From NCBI GenBank assembly GCA_011799875.1, contig CM022298.1:48731375-48795374 (forward strand): a DNA stretch of 64,000 bases. The letters run 5' to 3'. Position numbers and translations under genes: made by a program. Shown piece after piece: positions 45,324-56,793 of this stretch; positions within the stretch are counted from its first letter, which is position 1, and each line of letters starts with the position of its first letter. Source of the DNA: Thinopyrum elongatum (lineage: Eukaryota; Streptophyta; Magnoliopsida; Poales; Poaceae). The notes under the pieces were generated by a model, which was not told the origin of the DNA, searched no databases, and saw only the letters and a program-made list of their open reading frames with translations.

Positions 45324-47861
45324 GACCCGACTCTTAATTGATGACTTCAAGATGATGATTCAGAGGTAAGCTTCCTTCTCTCTGATTAACTTGTTTCCCT
45401 TTAATCGTGTTTATACAAATCCAACTGTGAATGCTTTCCTAGGATGATGCAAGTGAGAGCCGGGCCGAAAATGTTGAGATAATCCCTATCTCATCTGATT
45501 CAGATATTCATGTTCCCAAGAAGCTGAGAAAAATAGTGAGAAAAGTGCCCTTTTCACATCCACTTGCTTACTTGGACCCTGATTTCTTAATAAAGAAAAC
45601 GCAGTACGCCGGCTCATCACGAGAAGGGGCAGGTGGCGACTCTGGTGCCATGATGGGTGGTTCAGATTCTGCACCAAACCCTCCCAAGCGTGCCAATGAG
45701 GTGCCTCACAGTCCAACTCCCTCTTGCCCTCAAGCCGGCTTATTTAAACAGCCTCTTAACTCATCTGATTCGGACTATCAAGAGTCACCACTAACATCAG
45801 AAGACTCGTCAGGATCTCAGTTGGCTCCAATGATTATCAAGCCCGGGTAAGTATGCATGTGATCAGGTCATATTTTTTTGACCAAGTTTTGGATGTATTT
45901 CAACATTGTTATACACCTTGTGACTTTGTAGAGCCAAGGCTAAGAAGAAGAAGTCTGGCGAGTCTGGCTCGACATCAGAGCCAGTCGAGGCTCATGTAGA
46001 ACCTGCCAAGGACCAAACTAAGGAAACTCATGAGGTCTTGGAACAAGATAACCCGCCACCAGGTGACGGCACAGAGGGTCAAGCAAAGGATGTCAACAAT
46101 CAGCCGGAGGTTAACCTGTCCTCTCCTGCTTGTGAGCTGAAATAAAAAACAATGGCTGACGAAGCAACAACATCTCCTCCCCAGGACGACCTTACCATTA
46201 CCAGAACTGAGTTCAAGGCTCCTGAGCCATCACAGACTTTAGCGAAAGTGGTGTCCAAAGGCGAGTCACAAGCTTCAATCAAAGGGAAAGAGAAACTGGA
46301 GCTATCAGACTTGGAGGGGCTGAATAGCCCGGAGCTTCATGATACGTTTTTGACCCGGCTGTTTGAGAGCCGGAATATGGAAGCCAACATGATCAAAATG
46401 CTTATACAAAAATATGAGGTATGTCTTGAGCCTTGATAATTTACCACTTAGATATTTATATCTGTGATAGCCGCCCAACTCTGGACACGAATAAGACACT
46501 GGTGATTTGTATGCAGAGTTGTAATAGCATAGTTGTTAGACATATAGTAGCACCTAAGAGCCGGCTTGCTTCTTCAGAAGTAGCCGGGTCTTTGTAATAT
46601 TTGAAAATTGCTTGTGTAGCCCCCAAGAGCCGGCTGGCTTTTTAGAACCGGCCGGGTCTTGAAGTAACGTTTTTCTTCTGAGCTCTTACAAAAGAGCATT
46701 GTGATAGTTGCCAAGGGCCGGTTCATCATGGCCATGTGGGCCAGCTCTTATTATTTGGTAAATAAGATTTCGAAAGTGCATTAGCCCCCAAGTGCCATGT
46801 AGAGTACTGGTAGTCTGCTTGGGACTTTCACATTGTTTTACTCCATGTAATTTCTGTGTGTACAAGAGCTGTTGTCTGAAGCACAAGGCAAGTTGACCAG
46901 CTGCCAAGAAGCCCTGAAAATTGAGCAAAAGCGACGAGCAGACGCCGAATCAATCGCTGCTGACCGAGAGAAAGCAGTGCTCGTGGTGGATGAAAAACTT
47001 AAGTCCTAGCTTGCGGAACATGAGAGAGAGAGAAAAAATCTCTTATAAAACATGCACAGGACGCAGAAGGGCAGCTCACATCCGTAACGGAAGAGCTCTC
47101 CAGCTTGAAGAAGCATATTTTTCAGATGACTCAAGCTGTTTGTGGTAAGTCACCAAGTTCTTTGTCCTTGTGACGTTTAGAATGATATGTCAATAGTGAA
47201 AACTGACTTAAACATTCTCGTCTTTGTAGGCAAGAAGAGTATAAGCCTGAAGAAAGAGCCTCCTGTGCAGTTGAAAACGGCTTACACCTTCCTTGAGCAG
47301 TTGTATACCGGATGTCTGCGTACCATCCGCCATATAGTGGGTGCAGCAGATATGCCAAAGACGATCAAGGAGACGCTCAATCTTCTGTCAACATTGCCGA
47401 GTCAAGTGAAAGAACTGAAAAGGTCATCAGCTCGCACAGCCGCCATGTATGCACTGACCCGGGCCAAGGCACACAATGAAGATATGGATGTAGCTGAATT
47501 GGCCGACGGCTTTCCCGAGTTTAATTTTGATGGTAAAAAATTTACCAGGGACGATTACACCCAGCTGCGGAAGGAGACCCGGTCCATGGCAACCAAACTT
47601 GCACATGAAGTAAATTTGGATAGGTACCAGGCGGGTTTTGACGCGGCGGGTAAATGCATAGAACAAGCCAGCTTCAAGATAGTAAATCTGATTCCTGCCG
47701 GACGTAAGGATTGCTTTGCCCCTGACGTTGAACCCTCCGAACTTATTGAAGAGGGTGATTTCTTTGAGGCTTTGTCAACCATTGATTGGGATGCTGATGA
47801 TGTTCAGATCGCCGAAGCAGCGAAGACGGCGCAGGATGATGAGGAGGTGGCTCAAAAGTAG
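45324..47861 (+). pseudogene. Tat antisense ORF, 3' half, with introns
   Basis: Continuation of the 17733-19894 ORF after the Copia-2 insertion. Exon-intron structure is legible: introns 45366-45442 (GTAAGC..CCTAG), 45847-45931 (GTAAGT..TGTAG), one starting at GTATGT near 46417 and ending before a coiled-coil segment around 46870, and 47145-47229 (GTAAGT..TGTAG). Exon products include KVPFSHPLAYLDPDFLIK, a Lys/Glu-rich low-complexity stretch, an Ala/Lys/Glu coiled coil with internal stops (46880-47130), and a well-kept last exon (47230-47861) with YTFLEQLYTGCLRTIRHIVG and an acidic tail ending at TAG 47859. Function unknown. The coiled coil is broken by stops, so the copy is probably inactive. 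Confidence 0.7.
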
Positions 47862-48740
47862 ATTGACTTGGCAGATAAAGCTGCTGTTGGTGCAAGCTCA
47901 AAATGGAAACACTGCTTTATATTTTGAGAGCCCTCATGTGGCTATGTAATAGGGTAGTAAAAACCTTTGGATGTGCCATCGTGCACAAGTTTGATGTCTG
48001 TTGAACGTGACGGGGTTAACCCGCCTGATTGCCTTTGTTTAAAGGGTCTTGATTCGAATGAAAATCCCTTGGCGACATAGGGCGATTTAGGACCGATGCC
48101 TGAAATTCTTGTGACAGGGGTATATGAATCAAATGTGTTAAATGCGCATAATGGCGACTTAACCCAGAATAAGGTAACTAGTAAATGCTTACGATGTAAC
48201 CGGTGTAGAAGGGACCGGGGCTCGTGGCCGATAAACATTTAAAGATAACTTGTAATATAAAATCACAAAAAAGTTAATATGCTAAGTCTGCTTTTGAGGC
48301 TCGACAGACATTGCTTTTGGGGCTTAAGTCTCACTTCAAAGAAGCGTATGGCGTGATAGCCCTTGGAGTATCCTCGCTACTGTATACCGGCTCTCACATG
48401 ACATAACCGACATTTGAACTTTGCGAGGTTAGGGTCGCCATAGCGAGTAACCCGGCAAGAGTATGGCGGGTCATCTGATCGGAGAAGTAGCAAATAAACA
48501 GGCGGGTTTAACCAAGATGGTATGGCGTTTTCGTGCCAGTCAAAAGGGTGAGATAGCTAAACTCGTGGAGTTGGAAGCCCCCAAGTGACCTATGATCAGA
48601 AAAAAAGAAACTAAAGGCTCATGCACAGAGGTTGAGATGAAATGACAGAGACCCCGAGTTTCGGAGGTGCCGGCTTTATTTATTGATCATAATAGTATAT
48701 ATACTCAAAGGTATGTACAAAGAGAACCTGAGACAGAGCT
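47862..48740. other. Tat non-coding spacer between convergent ORFs
   Basis: Lies between the end of the antisense ORF and the 3' end of pol, which converge here. No ORF or repeat recognised. It contains several GGCGGGT and CCGGC motifs, an A-run at 48600-48610, and AATAAA-like AT-rich sequence near 48680 that could serve as a poly(A) region on either strand. Confidence 0.5.
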
Positions 48741-49705
48741 CTAGGTGTAATAAGGCCTTAGGTGAGCTATGTTCCAAGGACTGGTGGTCTCCTCCTCGGA
48801 TGTGCGAGATTCCTTGTCAGGACGGAGATCGACCAAGTAGTAGGATCCATTATGAAGGTTCTTACTGACGATGAAGGGCCCTTCCCAAGGGGGTGAAAGC
48901 TTATGCAGGTTTGACTGATCCTGAATCAGTCGGAGCACTAAGTCGCCCTCCTTGAAATTGCGGCTGCGAACTCTACGGCTATGATAGCGGCGTAGGTCTT
49001 GTTGGTATATGGCTGAGCGGGCTGCGGCTAAATCACGCTCCTCCTCTAGTGCATCCAAAGAATCTTGACGAGCTTCTTCGTTGTCAGCTTCAATGTATGC
49101 CGTAACCTGTGGCGAGTCATGACGTATGTCACTGGGTAACACGGCTTCTGCACCATAAACCATAAAGAAAGGCATAAAGCCTGTTGATCTGTTGGGGGTG
49201 GTCCGTATGCTCCATAAGACAGAGGGAAGCTCCTCAACCCAACAACCTGGCATGCACTGGAGAGGAACTAGAAGCCGAGGCTTGATACCTCATAAAATTT
49301 CTTGATTAGCACGCTCGGCTTGACCATTGGATTGAGGGTGCGCAACAGACGCTACATCGAGCCGGATGTGCTCTCTTTGACAGAACTGGTCCATAGCTCC
49401 CTTGGAGAGGTTTGTACCATTGTCAGTAATGATGCTGTGTGGAAAGCCAAATCGGAAGATTAACTTCTTGAGGAACCTGACTGCCGTAGCTCCATCACAA
49501 TTGCTGATAGGTTCTGCTTCAATCCACTTGGTAAACTTATCGACAACGACCAAGAGGTGAGTCTTTTTATCTTGGGACGGCTTAAACGGACCAACCATAT
49601 CAAGCCCCCAGACCGCAAAGGGCCAAGTGATTGGAATCATCCTGAGTTCTTGAGCCGGCACATGAGCCTGTCGTGCAAACTTCTGACATCCATTACACTT
49701 TTAGA
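48741..49705 (-). pseudogene. Tat integrase core and C-terminus
   Basis: Catalytic core 49290-49661 with the three acidic residues in context (VWGLDMVGPF, ITDNGTN, NGQAERANQE). A TGA after NQEIL (49287-49289) stands where CGA (Arg) is expected. The frame then continues as 48741-49253 (LWSIRTTPNRSTGFMPFFMVYG, FKEGDLVLR, PPWEGPFIV, WNIAHLRPYY), a typical Tat integrase end without a chromodomain. The zinc-finger tail KCNGCQKFARQ is preceded by a TAA. Integrase would be broken at two or more points. Confidence 0.88.
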
Positions 49706-51097
49706 CTATGTCCTCAGCGTCAGCATGAGCCGTAAGCCAGAAAAAACCATGACGAAAAGCCTTTGCCACCAAGGACTTTGAGCTGGCATGGTGGCCACAG
49801 TCGCCAGAGTGAATCTCATTGAGTATCTCACGACCTTCCTCAGGTGAAACATAACATTGAAAACTCCGGTGATGCTTCTCCTGTGTAACTCACCATTGAC
49901 GATGGTCATGGATTTAGAACGCCTCACAATCTGGCGAGCTGTAAGCTCATCATCAGGCAGCACACCATGGGATAAGTAATCCAAGTAAGGGACTGTCCAA
50001 TCTGGAATTGCATGTAGAGCCGCCATGAGTTGAGCCTCCGGGTCAGGAATAGCAAGATCCTCTTCCGATGGCAATTTGACCGACGGGTTATGGAGGACAT
50101 CAAGAAAAACATTAGGAGGGACTGGCTTGCGTTGTGAGCCTAGGCGTGACAAAGCATCAGCCGCTTCATTCTGTCGTTGATCGATATGATCTACCTGATA
50201 TCCTTCGAAGTGACCAGCAACGTTGGTGATTGCTTGTCGATAAGCCGCCATGAGGGGGTCTTTTGAGTCCCAAGTGCCAGAAACTTGTTGAGCCACCAGG
50301 TCTGAGTTGCCCAAACACCTGACTCGGCTGAGGCTCATCTCCTTAGCAATACGGAGGCCGTGAAGAAGGGCCTCGTACTCAGCTGCATTGTTAGTACAAG
50401 GAAGAATGATTATCAAGACATAACAGAATTTGTCACCTCGAGGGGAAGATAAGACGACTCCAGCCCCCGAACCCTCAAGCTGCCTGGATCCATCAAAGTG
50501 TATAGTCCAATATGTATTGTCTGGTCTCTCCTCAGGAGCCTGGAGTTTAGTCCAATCATGGATGAAGTCCACCAGTGCTTGTGATTTGATGGCCGTGCGA
50601 GGTACATACTTGAGGTTATGTGGGCCTAGCTCAATAGCCCACTTGGCTATCCGGCCTGTCGCTTTCCTGTTGTGGATGATATCACCTAAGGGAGCTGAAC
50701 TAACCACTGTGATATGATGTTCCAAGAAGTAATGCCTCAACTTCCGACTTGCCATAAACACGCCAAAAACCAGTTTCTGCCAGTGAGGGTAACGTTGCTT
50801 GGATTCTGTTAAGACCTCGCTGACATAATATACTGGCCTCTGAACTGGGTACTCTTTACCCGCCTCGTTCCTTTCCACCACAACTGCTATGCTTACTGCT
50901 TTGTTATTAGCGGCAATGTACAGGAGCATAGGCTCTTTAGTGATTGGAGCAGCAAGGACAGGCGGCTCAGCCAATTGCTTCTTGAGAGCCTCAAAGGTGT
51001 CGTCTGCAGTAGTGCTCCACTGGAAGTTATCTGTTTTCTTCAGCATCTGATTAAGAGGGATTGCTTTCTCACCGAGGTGGCTTATGAACCGACTCAA
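49706..51097 (-). pseudogene. Tat RT connection, RNase H, archaeal-type RNase H, integrase N-terminus
   Basis: A 463-codon open stretch. It begins in the RT thumb/connection (MSRFISHLGEKAIPLNQMLKK). The first RNase H follows (LLYIAANNKAVSIAVVVERN, VYYVSEVLTESKQRYP), in which the usual acidic residue is replaced (YIAANN). Next comes a second, archaeal-type RNase H (YWTIHFDGSRQLEGSGAGVV, NNAAEYEALLHGLRIA, DALSRLGS), and then the start of integrase. The dual RNase H is characteristic of the Tat lineage and is the best evidence for this classification. The last 50 or so residues (VFNVMFHLRKVVRYSM..) are in a shifted frame relative to family sequences. Confidence 0.9.
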
Positions 51098-51811
51098 GGC
51101 TTGATCTTTTCTGGGTTGGCTTCAATGCCACGTTCTGAAACTAGGAAACCAAATAACTTGCCAGCAGGAACACCAAAGATGCACTTGTCCGGGTAAGTTT
51201 CATCTGATACGTGCGAAGGTTGGCAAAGTTCTCCTTGAGGTCATCCAGCAGAGTTGCCTTCTTTGCTGATTTGACCACAATATTGTCAACATAAGCATGG
51301 ACATTGCGTCCAATCTGATTGTGAAAATAGTTCTGAATGCAACGCTGATAAGTCGCCCCGCACTCTTAAGTCCAAAGGGCATGGAGACATAGCAGAAGGC
51401 TCCAAAGGGGGTGATGAAAGCCGTCTTCTCTTGATCCTCGATGGCCATCTTGATTTGATGATAGCCAGAATAAGCATCCAAGAAACAGAGTTTCTCGCAG
51501 CCTGCCGTGGCATCGATGATCTGATCAATGCGAGGGAGGGCGAAAGGGTCACTGGGACAGGCCTTGTTGAGGTCTGTGTAGTCAATACACATGCGCCAAT
51601 TGTCGTTTTTCTTGAGAATGAGCACGGGGTTGGCGAGCCACTCTGGGTGAAATACTTCGACGATGAACCCAACAGCTAGGAGCCGGGCCACCTCTTCACC
51701 AATTGCCTCGTGTCTCTCCTCGTTAAAAAGACGGAGGTATTGCTTGACCGATTTGAATTTAGGTTCTATATTAAGGCGGTGCTCGGCGAGTCTTCTCGGT
51801 ACACCCGGCAT
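51098..51811 (-). pseudogene. Tat reverse transcriptase, frameshifted
   Basis: 51200-51811 reads through the RT fingers and palm: ANPVLILKKNDNWRMCIDYTDLNKACPSD, FLDAYSGYHQIKM, TPFGAFCYVSMPFGLKSAG. After KSAG the frame shifts; the expected YVDD motif is found only in another frame near 51280-51300 (AYVDNIVV, with Asn for the second Asp in the plain reading). Between 51098 and 51200 the sequence is RT in yet another frame. The enzyme is not functional. Confidence 0.85.
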
Positions 51812-52026
51812 GTCAGAAGGCTTCCATGCAAAGATGTCCTGATTCTCACGGATAAACTCGACGAGCGCGCTTTCCTATTTGGGGTCCATGTCAGCCCCAA
51901 TAGTGAACTTCTTGGATGAGTCGCCCGGGACGAACTCAACGTCCTTCGTATCCTTGGCCGATTTTAACTTGAGCGGCGGGTCGGCTTCAGTGGTGGGCTT
52001 CTTGAGAGGTGTCATATCGGTCGGGT

Positions 52027-52500
52027 CTACGTTGTTGGTGTAGTACTGAAGCTCCTCCGTGGCGCAAGCCGTCTCTGCGTATGCGGCGTCGCCTTCTTCG
52101 CACTATAGGGCAATTTTCCTGTCACCACTGACCGTAATGGTGCCACGAGGGCCAGGCATTTTGAGCTTGAGGTAGACGTAGCAAGGCCGAGCCATAAATT
52201 TGGCATAAGCCGGCCGTCCAAATAGGGCATGATACGGGCTCTTGATTTTAACCACCTCAAAGGATAAAGACTCAGATCTGAAGTTGGTGTCTGAACGAAA
52301 GGCCACATCCAACTTGACCCGGCCAACTGGGCAGGCCGATTTGCCAGGGACAATTCCGTGAAAAACTGTGGTGGATGGCGAGAGGTCTTTCTCAGACAGG
52401 CCCATGCGCCGCAAGGTGTCATAATAGAGAATATTAATTAATACTGCTCCCCCCGTCCATAAGCACCTTGGTGAGAGAATAGCCCCCAACTTGAGGCGCC
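52027..52500 (-). pseudogene. Tat aspartic protease region
   Basis: The reading INILYYDTLRRMGLSEKDL, FHGIVPGKSACPVG and YHALFGRPAYAKF matches the protease of Tat-type polyproteins. The active-site DGGS just upstream of INILY is worn and shifted in frame (around 52435-52460). The stretch 51812-52026 links it to RT and is interrupted by at least one stop. Confidence 0.8.
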
Positions 52501-54308
52501 ACTACCAAAGCCAAGTGACCTGGATTATCAACCCGGGGCGGGTGATCCTCCCAGCTCCAGGTTATGGGACACTCTGACCATCTCAGGTATTGTGGTGCCG
52601 CCGGCTCAACCATGTTGATAAGGCGTTTTTTAAGCTTGCAGTCCCTTCTGTCTGTGTTCGTAGTGAAGACATGGTACTGACCACCGTTTAGCTATTTAGT
52701 GTTACTCTGATAACCAGATTGATTGCCCTGCTGCTGGTTCCCCAGTTGCTGATTGTTTCCACCGTGACCTTGATAACTCTGTTGGGGGTACCCTCCAGAT
52801 GAGCCGCTGCCGGTGGATCCTTGGTTGCCGCCACCACCTCCTTGGTGGTTCTGAAAACGCTGTGAATAGGCTCGCATGATGCTGCAATTTTCCCAAGAAT
52901 GAGTGGCCGGCTTGTTAGGTAGGCTATGTTTTGGACACGGCCCCTTTAGGGCTTCCTCGAAATTCTTGGGTTTGAAGTTCTTTCCACCACTGTTTTTCTT
53001 CGGATACTTGTACCCTGCATTAGTGTTTGCGACCAGGTCTAACCCGCCCTCTGGGTTCCCGTGCTTTCCACCGTTGCCAACATTATTCTACTGATGGCCC
53101 TTGCCACCGTTGCCCTTCTTCCCCTTGCCGTTTGGAACCTCATCCGTGCTGGGTTCTTTGGTAGAATCACAGTCGGCGTACTTGGTGAGGGCGTTCATGA
53201 GCTCCCCCATATCTGTGATGCTTCGCTTGAGCCGCCCAAGCTTCTGGACAAGATGATTGAAATGACAGTTTTGCTCTAGTATCAGGACTGCCTGAGCTGC
53301 CGTGATGTTGTTTGAGGAGTGGATGATCTCTGCAACCCGGCCCACCCAATGGTGAGCTGACTCATTGTCGCGCTGGATGCAATGCTGAAGATCGATGATA
53401 GTTTGAGGGCGCTTGCAGGTGCCTTGGAATTTTTTGATAAAACGCTCCTTCAACTCAGCCCATGTGTTGATGGAATTGGCGGGCAAGGTTTTCAACCAAG
53501 TACGAGCCGGCCCTTCCAACATCATGGTTAGGTATTTTGCGCACACAGCATCATTCACATCCAACATGTCCATGGCGAGCTCGTAGCTTTCAATCCAAGC
53601 CGCCGGCTCAAGATCCGCCGTGTAATTGGGAACTTTCCTGGGGCCTTTAAAGTCCTTGGGCATGCGCTCATTGCGTAGAGCCGGGGCCAGACAAGGTATT
53701 CCAAGGGTCCTTCCAGTAGGTGTCAACTGGGTTGTGACTGGTGGAGATAGAGCCGCATCAATCGCTGCGTCAGCCACCCGCTGGGCCCGCGTGGAGTCAA
53801 TGATGTCCTGGGCATTGGGGGCTCCCATATGCGGCGAAGCTCGAGGTGGCTCGCGATGTTGGCGAGCTTTGCTGGACATAGCCGGTGAATCAGCATGGTG
53901 ACTCCTACTCCGGCTGTGACTTGGGACTGGGGTAGAGTGGAGGCGCTCCCTGCTATAAGAGTAATTGGCCTGCTGGGCCACTGCAGTCTTTAGCATCTCG
54001 ATCGCGTTGCGCGCTTCTCTCTCAATGGCGGTATGGCCCATGATAGGGAGCGCCGCAAAGTTGGTTGCTGCGGCAAAGAGGTTATCCACCGGGTTGGTAA
54101 AATGACCCGCAGGCATTAGGAAACGGCGAGGGGGGGTTCTCATGACGTGGACCCGGCTCCCGCTGAGGCTGTAGTGTTGGTTGTGCGGCACGACCCGGCG
54201 TGGGCTGAACTCCCAAATTTGGTGGCACGACGGGTGACCCGGGCGCGTCTGTTTCTGGGCCACGGAGGCGTGTATGTTGAGGGGTGGTGAACAGCTTAGT
54301 GAACTCAA
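52501..54308 (-). pseudogene. Tat gag
   Basis: 53088-54308 encodes a retrotransposon gag core: VPNYTADLEPAAWIESYELA, YLTMMLEGPARTWLKTLP, INTWAELKERFIKKFQG, a capsid-type fold, followed by GKGKKGNGGKGHQ and a stop. It continues downstream (52501-53087) in broken frames with a Gln/Gly/Asn-rich tail (52692-52877). No CCHC knuckle could be read with confidence. Upstream of the core are Ser/Arg-rich sequences (SHSRSRSHHADSPA). Confidence 0.85.
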
Positions 54309-55284
54309 GGTTGGGTGGATGGCGACGATGCCTCCGCTCGTGAACCGCCTCTGAAGCGCTCCGACGCTGCTCCAGGTGCCAGGCCTCGATCCTTAGTCGC
54401 TCGGCCTCGGCACACATCTCGGACTGCACACCCGCCAGGCGGATGTTCTCTGCATCTATGTCAGCCTGGATCTTCGCTCTCTGGTCGCGAAGCTTAGCTA
54501 TCTCAGCATTGCTTTCGTCCTGGTTCTCTGGCGTTACTGGCGTTGCAAGGAGCGTGGTGAGAGCTGTAGCCAGCTCGATCTAGGCCTGAGCCGGGGACGG
54601 TGCCGACGCTGGGTTGGAGGTTCCTGTCCCAGCCGTGGCAGCCACCGCTGCCGGGTCAGTCGTGACGGCCGTACCAGCCATGTAGACTGCGGATCGAGCG
54701 GGCTAGTCAAAAGAGTCTTGGGCCGGTTCGTCCTGAACATGGCTCCCAAGGAAACCATCGCGAAGCGGAAAGATGGAATCGCCACCGCTTGATGAAAAAT
54801 CGTCGTCGGAGTGGACGATCGTGTCACCGTCGGAGGCCGAGCCGTCTAAAGAGTCGACTCCTTGGGTGAAGCCGACGAGCGCGTGCCTCGGGCGGGCGGT
54901 CTGCTTGTCCTGAGCTGACTTGACGATGTTGGTGAAGATATCCGGCCCAAGTTTTTACCCGCCAGCTTTGCGAGACATGGCGGGTCTCACGGCGGCTGTT
55001 GCGATGGCGAGTTGCATGCGCCGAGCTGATTCGACGATGTCGACGGAGGCATTCGGCTCGGGCTCAGATCCGCCCGCTTTGCCGTTGTAGACGTGGCTTC
55101 CACCGAAGGGGACCCGGTACCCGTACTTGTTTGAGTCGGCCTCGGGGCCCCAAGTCGAATCGTCGATGTAGAGCTTGCCGCGGCGACTCTGGCTCATGCG
55201 GCCAATGACGTACCCTTCGAGTCCCGGAGGAAGACCCTTCGAAAACTCAACACCACCGTGCGACGGCCCGACGGTTGACACCAA
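54309..55284 (-). pseudogene. Tat gag N-terminal extension and leader
   Basis: Begins almost at the LTR border. 54955-55284 reads GVEFSKGLPPGLEGYVIGRM.. to a stop, and the frame can be followed with further stops (about 54948, 54703, 54582) to 54309, with an Ala/Glu/Arg-rich coiled stretch (CAEAERLRIEAWHLEQRR). Several stops are TAG or TGA where CAG, TGG or CGA would fit. No ATG suits as a start near the LTR; the open frame starts with TTG. The first bases after the LTR (TTGGTGTCAACC on minus) are where the primer-binding site should be; I did not assign the tRNA. Confidence 0.65.
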
Positions 55285-55285
55285 C

Positions 55286-55832
55286 TATCATGGTAATTTC
55301 ACGGTAGATGTCCTTATAGGACTTAGTCGCGAGGCCATCACGTCAAGTGGTAGATCGAGGGGGTTAGGGGGACACAAAGGAGATGAGGATTTACCCAGGT
55401 TTGGCCCCTCTTGCAGAGGTAAAAGCCTACGTCCTGCTTTGGTTGTATTGGTGATGATCTCGATTACAAAGGTGCGCTTGGCAGGCCTAGTTCTCGAGAG
55501 GTTGTAGCCTATCCTGTCTAACCCGGGGCTCCCCCTTTATATATAGGTTGAGGCCCGGGGTGTACATTAGAGTCCTGAGCCGAAACATGGTCCGTGCCCA
55601 TGTTTATCTTGCCTTCTAAGTAAAGAAAGTTCATATGGCGGTTTACAATTGGGCCTAAGCCTGCGCCTTGTGGGCCGGCCCACGGAGTAGGCAGCTTAAC
55701 CTGCCAGGCGAGTCTCCTGGGCGAGTCTTCTGGTAAGCCACGGCCCACCTGGCCTGGCCCTTTTGTGAGTCGCCGCTTCTATCGACCCGCCCCTGGATGG
55801 GCGGGTCATATCCTCGGGTTATATCCCCAACA
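55286..55832 (-). repeat. Tat element 5' LTR
   Basis: 547 bp, aligned end to end with 7573-8119. Its outer end is CCCCAACA on plus. The inner end reads TATCATGG where the 3' LTR has TGTTGGGG, so the terminal 8 bp differ between the two LTRs. A TATA box on the minus strand (CTATATATAAAGG, 55535-55547) is well placed. Confidence 0.9.
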
Positions 55833-55837
55833 GGTCC

Positions 55838-56793
55838 CGTACCTGTGAGGAATAAAAAGGAGAGCCATGCATAGTTCATGTATTGTTCATTATTATGGAG
55901 TGGCCACACAATAAAAGGAAAAAGAGAAGAGAGAAAGATAGAACAAAGAGAGAGGGGGCACACTACTATCCTTTTTAGTACACTTGTGCTTGAATGTAGC
56001 ACCGCTGCATTCCATATAGAAAGTTTTCATACGGTTCATAATTATATATTAGTGGGGACTTTACAATATAGAGCTTTGCTTCTATATTCCAATCATAAGC
56101 TTCCTCAAATGAGCTCTAGGTCTTTGTGAGCAAGCAAGTTGGACGCACCCCCACTAGTTCACAAGGAGGGCTTTCATATGCTTATAGTTCTAATGCAGCT
56201 GTTGCATGGCTAGCACTACTACTTGCATCAACATCGATTATAAACCATTGCCATTGCCTAATGGTTAATTGCGTAAGTGTGAGATGTTTTACTTTGACTT
56301 CTAATAAAACCTCCATCATCATTCTCTTTTTCCATGAAGTGCGAAAGTTGAGACTCACGTTCTAGTGTTGAACGAGTGTTGCATGGTTGTAGTAGAAAGG
56401 TTGTGTAGTTAGACAATCTTGGTCGACCTCTGGCTTTGTTCATGATAAGGTTTAATTTAGACAATGAAGACTTAGTGTACTATGTCCCATGATAAACCTG
56501 ACATTCTCTCTAAACATTTCGCGAAAGGGAATTTTTACTTGGTGCACTTCATTAATAAAGGTAGGAAATTGATCTATATGCATTGAGATATCTAGTGAGG
56601 GTGCGTCCAACTTTCTTGCAATGTATAGACAATTGCAATGTATCATTTACTTGTTTGTCCATGTTCTTAAGAGAATTGTGTTTAATGATAATGTTACAGT
56701 AACAGAATGGCATTCACATACATAAATTATGTCTGTTTATCATCTTACGTGTACTTGAGCACAAGCATGGATTAAGCTTGGGATGGGGGAAGC
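55838..56793 (+). mobile_element. Athila-type 3' internal region, non-coding
   Basis: Plus-strand sequence resembling the region between pol and the 3' LTR of Triticeae Athila elements: GAGGAATAAAAAGGAGAGCC, a purine-rich AAAAAGAGAAGAGAGAAAG block, CTATATTCCAATCATAAGC, TGTGAGCAAGCAAGTTGGA, then ATTAAGCTTGGGATGGGGGA, a polypurine tract, at 56771-56790. No ORF. The match is from memory of such elements and was not aligned. The upstream coding part is absent, lost or outside. Confidence 0.6.

Larger units (their letters stand above)
7573..55832 (-). mobile_element. Tat-lineage Ty3/gypsy retrotransposon hosting nested insertions
   Basis: One element read on the minus strand: 5' LTR 55286-55832, gag, protease, RT, two RNase H regions, integrase (to 48741), an extra ORF in antisense (plus strand, 17733-47861) and 3' LTR 7573-8119. 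The flanking 5-bp duplication GGTCC is perfect (7568-7572 and 55833-55837). The archaeal-type second RNase H and the antisense ORF between pol and the 3' LTR are hallmarks of the Tat lineage; in Triticeae, Fatima-type elements look like this, but the family name is my inference. Net length without the two Copia insertions is about 13.3 kb. Gag-pol has several nonsense codons and frameshifts, so the copy is dead. Confidence 0.92.
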
